From contig NC_059538.1 of NCBI RefSeq assembly GCF_905220415.1, positions 8,680,001 through 8,744,000 of the forward strand: a DNA stretch of 64,000 nt, given 5' to 3'. The first letter of the stretch is position 1, and every line of letters begins with the position of its first letter. A program made the position numbers and the translations under genes. This document shows, piece by piece, positions 61,901 to 64,000 of this stretch. The notes below the pieces were generated by a model. It was not told the DNA's origin. It worked only from the letters and a program-made list of their open reading frames with translations, and ran no database searches. This DNA is from Colias croceus. Taxonomy: Eukaryota; Arthropoda; Insecta; Lepidoptera; Pieridae.

Positions 61901-64000
61901 CAATCGGTCGTGAGAAAACAATGTGGTTAATGTACTTGTGTGTACGTAGCGTAAGAGTCAAATAGATAAATTTGAAAGTGATAGGACTAAAATGTCCCAT
62001 TAAATATTTAACTTAAAATTATTTTTGTTTCGACGGAAATTTATTAATTAATATAAGCATACAAAAAAATAGCTCCTTCTTTTTTGAGTTTTAGCCTTAT
62101 TAACGACAATTGATGAAGTTTATACATTCCATACCTTTAGTTAATAATAACAAAATTGATGATTATTAATTAGTACCTAGTATGTACTATGTACAGTAAA
62201 TTTAAATACATGATGTTTAAATATTTCCAATTAAAAATTGATATTATTTATTTGTTTGTGTAGTTATGCTTCCTATTTGGATAGAGTTAAAAAAATCCTG
62301 CGCCAATGCACACCGTCTCTTACGCCACTCATACCAACACACATCGGAACTCAATTTTTAACTATCCTACGCTATTTCCCTTTACCGACACTAATGGGAA
62401 ACGGAAGACGCTTCGTTACCTTCATTGTGTACACAATGTACGTGTACGTGTACGTGTACGTGTGTACGTATTTATCAAATAGCTATTACTCCTGGCGCAT
62501 ACAATTCATTAATCAATTTTCGAAGAGGCAGCGTTTGTTTTGTTCGCAGTCTGTTACGAAAAATAAGCTGTTTACAATTGCCTCTTTTAATTAAGCTGTA
62601 ATATCATCGTATAAAAGAAAACATGAACATTTTGTAATAAGCAAGATAGCTTTAAGGTGAAGCCTTTTACTAAACTTTTTGCTATAATCCCGGGCCGCGT
62701 CATAACAATCGCTAAAAATCAGCTAGGGTTTACGTTGCTAATCCGTCTCCTAAGCTACGGTTTAGATTACCTAGCATTTTTATTATTCACAAATTTTCCT
62801 TTTTAACTTGCATCATAATAATAATATTTGCTAGACCATTTTTTTATTTCAACAAAACACCTGTTTGTGGTGTAATATCTGTTTAAGAACACAGAAACAA
62901 ACATCCTGTCATTATGCAAAATTTTGCAATTATAATATTTATTTTATTACCATACAAATTAAATTAAGCATAAGATAATTTTGAATACATCATCTTCAAC
63001 AACTTAAAAAAAAAACAAATACAAAAAAAAGCTAAAATTACTTTCCATATCATTTTGCCAATGATTTTTAGCCACAGAATCGTTTATACGCTCCACCAAA
63101 AGGCTTTTGTGTTCGTATTAAAAAGTACCATTGATTTTTGCGAATGAATATTGAATTCGGTATGGAAGCAAACGCAATTTTATCTCGCTACATATGTATA
63201 ATATATGTATGTATAGCAGAAGCCACAAAATTATATTATGAAGCAATGAACGAAATGGTTTTCGACATTGCAAAGTGGAATTGAGATCCGTCACGGATGA
63301 TCGATCGCTGCGAGACTACGTTCGAGTAATTAATATTGAGAGTGTATCTAAATATATTAAACGGTCGTTTATTACTGTTAGTACTTGTACGAAATGAATA
63401 GATTCTTTAGTTACCAACTTCATTATACTTAGTGAGGAATAACTTCAATGTGTAAGCGTTGTTTTTGTGAAGGCATTTTACTGGCATTATCTTAGGGTTT
63501 TGTACTTTGTAGTAGTTCTCGATTATAAAGAACCAACAAAAATAATGATAAATATTAACCACACATTTCTTTTATTTTTATTAAAAGAAATGGAATATGG
63601 CACGAATAATACTATAAACTCCTTGCTAGTTTCTAGACAACTAGTGCACTAAATTCGGTAGACGCCGCGGGTAATAGTTAGCTATAATATATTGCTAATA
63701 TATGCTAATATGTATGTAAAGTTTCCAAACCAAGAGAAGTTTTAAAGTGCTTGCAAATTGACACGACAAAGCCACGGAAATTTAATATACTTTACCCACC
63801 ACACCACCCGTCATAAAGTTCCTAAAAACAACGGAAGGTTTCTCATTTCATAATGTATTTTTTTTTTCATTTCTTTATTGCACCATGTCATATATGTTAC
63901 TAATTCATTTTTATACCTAGGATTAGTTATTAGTTAGTATTACTTAGTACCTATTATTATATTGTAAAAGGTGTTTTGGCTTCCACAAACATGTTATTGA
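58988..64000. other. Gene-free stretch to the right edge
   Basis: Only the small microsatellite at 62438 was recognised. Open frames at 60209-60574 and 62238-62594 are judged chance. The missing 5' exons of Hs6st were not found here. Confidence 0.45.
62438..62469. repeat. (gtacgt)n microsatellite
   Basis: About five gtacgt units in a row; the nearby open frame owes its Tyr-Val run to this. Confidence 0.85.

Noticed and set aside
62238..62594. Open frame of 118 codons, plus strand
   Set aside because: Its most regular part is a Tyr-Val run made by the gtacgt microsatellite.
1..64000. CRISPR arrays, bacterial operons, rRNA genes
   Set aside because: No regularly spaced repeats or rRNA sequence recognised; the DNA is clearly eukaryotic.

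Overview
This window looks like a stretch of nuclear genome from a moth or butterfly (Lepidoptera). It is visibly AT-rich, has no bacterial-style gene packing, and carries many short non-autonomous transposons. Several of these start with TC and end with CTAG next to a T, which is the Helitron layout very common in Lepidoptera. The one protein family recognised with confidence is an animal gene split by GT-AG introns. The organism call is an inference from element types and gene structure, not a database match.

The main gene is a heparan-sulfate 6-O-sulfotransferase (Hs6st) on the minus strand. Its last five coding exons lie at 32695-32570, 31809-31727, 29865-29621, 27872-27688 and 23813-23669. 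All splice sites are GT-AG and the reading frame carries through every junction, giving about 260 C-terminal residues. The 5' part (membrane anchor and PAPS 5'-phosphosulfate loop) was not found between 32.7 kb and 64 kb. It is therefore probably beyond the right edge, and most of 33-64 kb may be intron of this gene. Two of its introns carry degraded or near-perfect fragments of the exon next to them, and a 29-bp minisatellite starts at its stop codon.

Left of the gene (1-23.6 kb) there is no recognisable host gene. The region holds a large foldback element (2.05-2.47 kb), a possible decayed coding sequence (2.5-3.06 kb), Helitron-like pieces, a 700-bp inverted-repeat element (13.2-13.9 kb), a broken LINE reverse transcriptase (15.5-17.25 kb), a dead mariner with both ends (17.5-18.8 kb) and several MITEs.

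Inside the Hs6st introns there are TTA-flanked MITEs, a perfect 18-bp hairpin and a Helitron copy. Right of 32.7 kb there is another TTA-flanked MITE (35.4 kb), a hAT-type MITE with an intact 8-bp target duplication (36.8-37.25 kb), a tandem dimer (41.7-42.1 kb), more Helitron copies and a clear nested Helitron insertion (58.0-58.35 kb). On the plus strand at 46.58-48.06 kb there is a candidate small three-exon gene or recent pseudogene of no recognised family. The rest is AT-rich sequence in which I see no supported gene.
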